From an uncultured Granulicatella sp. (lineage in GTDB: Bacteria > Bacillota > Bacilli > Lactobacillales > Aerococcaceae), in assembly GCA_938017885.1 (NCBI GenBank), contig CALIJD010000041.1, forward strand, positions 1 through 9,091: a stretch of 9,091 bases of DNA. Direction: 5' to 3'. Positions 8,884 to 9,091 of this stretch are shown here, piece after piece (positions within the stretch are counted from its first letter, which is position 1; every line of letters starts with the position of its first letter). The notes under the pieces are model-generated. The model searched no databases, had not been told where the DNA came from, and worked only from the letters and a program-made list of their open reading frames with translations. Position numbers and translations under genes: made by a program.

Positions 8884-9091
8884 TTACCCGTTGAATGTAC
8901 GAACAGGTGTCACTAATTGAATGAAGCTATGTGGAATACCAGAGTGGTCTTCTTTTAGTTTCAATGTGAATGGACGGTTTGCTTCTAAGAAGTTGATCAC
9001 CGCTTCTGAAGAACCGAATAATTTCAACGCTTCTTTTAAGTAGTCAGGGTTGAATGAAATTTCAAGTGGAGCTCCTTCGAAGTTTTCCACA
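8884..9091 (-). CDS. dnaN: DNA polymerase III beta sliding clamp, C-terminal part
   Basis: Only the last 68 complete codons are in the window; the gene continues beyond the right edge. The beta clamp is a ring-shaped dimer that holds the replicative polymerase on DNA and binds many repair proteins. The visible part belongs to domain III. It includes PLEISFNPDYLKEALKLF, the usual strand and helix, and ends in LVTPVRTFNG, where PVRT is the conserved clamp C-terminus that helps form the hydrophobic partner-binding pocket. The GTG at 9088-9090 encodes an internal valine, not a start. Two residues (NG) extend past the usual RTY/RTF end. Its place before yaaA-recF confirms identity. Confidence 0.96.
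   Translation of the reverse strand, partial: VENFEGAPLEISFNPDYLKEALKLFGSSEAVINFLEANRPFTLKLKEDHSGIPHSFIQLVTPVRTFNG

Noticed and set aside
9088..9090. GTG as the start codon of a short gene
   Set aside because: The encoded residues match the inside of beta clamp domain III; the gene is simply cut by the window edge.
9083..9091. TTTTCCACA, one base from a DnaA box
   Set aside because: A single copy inside dnaN coding sequence at the window edge; no cluster of boxes nearby.

Overview
The window shows the start of a low-GC Gram-positive (Bacillota) chromosome read backwards. Every supported gene lies on the minus strand, so transcription runs from the right edge to the left: dnaN (3' end only), yaaA, recF, gyrB, gyrA, then a two-gene ABC exporter. 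The order dnaN-yaaA-recF-gyrB-gyrA is the classic replication-origin neighbourhood of Bacillales and many Lactobacillales. The gene order and protein sequences suggest a Lactobacillales member of the Enterococcus/Carnobacteriaceae/Aerococcaceae type. Streptococcus is unlikely because its gyrA and gyrB are not adjacent. I cannot name the genus from sequence alone.

Right part (8518-9091): the last 68 visible codons of the beta sliding clamp end at a stop codon followed by a strong intrinsic terminator. A 366-base AT-rich gap follows. It holds a perfect 22-bp palindrome at 8778-8799, several short hairpins, and a good sigma-A promoter (TTGCGA, 17 bp, TATAAT) that should drive the next genes.

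Middle part (2579-8517): yaaA, recF, gyrB and gyrA form a tight operon. yaaA and recF overlap as ATGA, three bases separate recF from gyrB, and 45 bases separate gyrB from gyrA. A 12-bp-stem terminator follows gyrA. RecF loads RecA at gapped DNA, and GyrA2GyrB2 is DNA gyrase. YaaA is a small S4-type RNA-binding protein. All four look intact, with their key catalytic residues in place.

Left part (1-2578): a 232-base intergenic region with a promoter and a strong ribosome binding site precedes an ABC ATPase and a polytopic permease. The permease overlaps the ATPase by 11 bases and runs off the left edge. Together they resemble the YthP/YthQ type of exporter; the substrate is unknown.

No mobile element, CRISPR array, RNA gene of a known family or foreign gene cassette was seen. 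The window is mostly ordinary housekeeping DNA. The most interesting parts are non-coding: the palindrome and structured gap between dnaN and yaaA, and a possible small plus-strand transcript between gyrA and the ABC genes.
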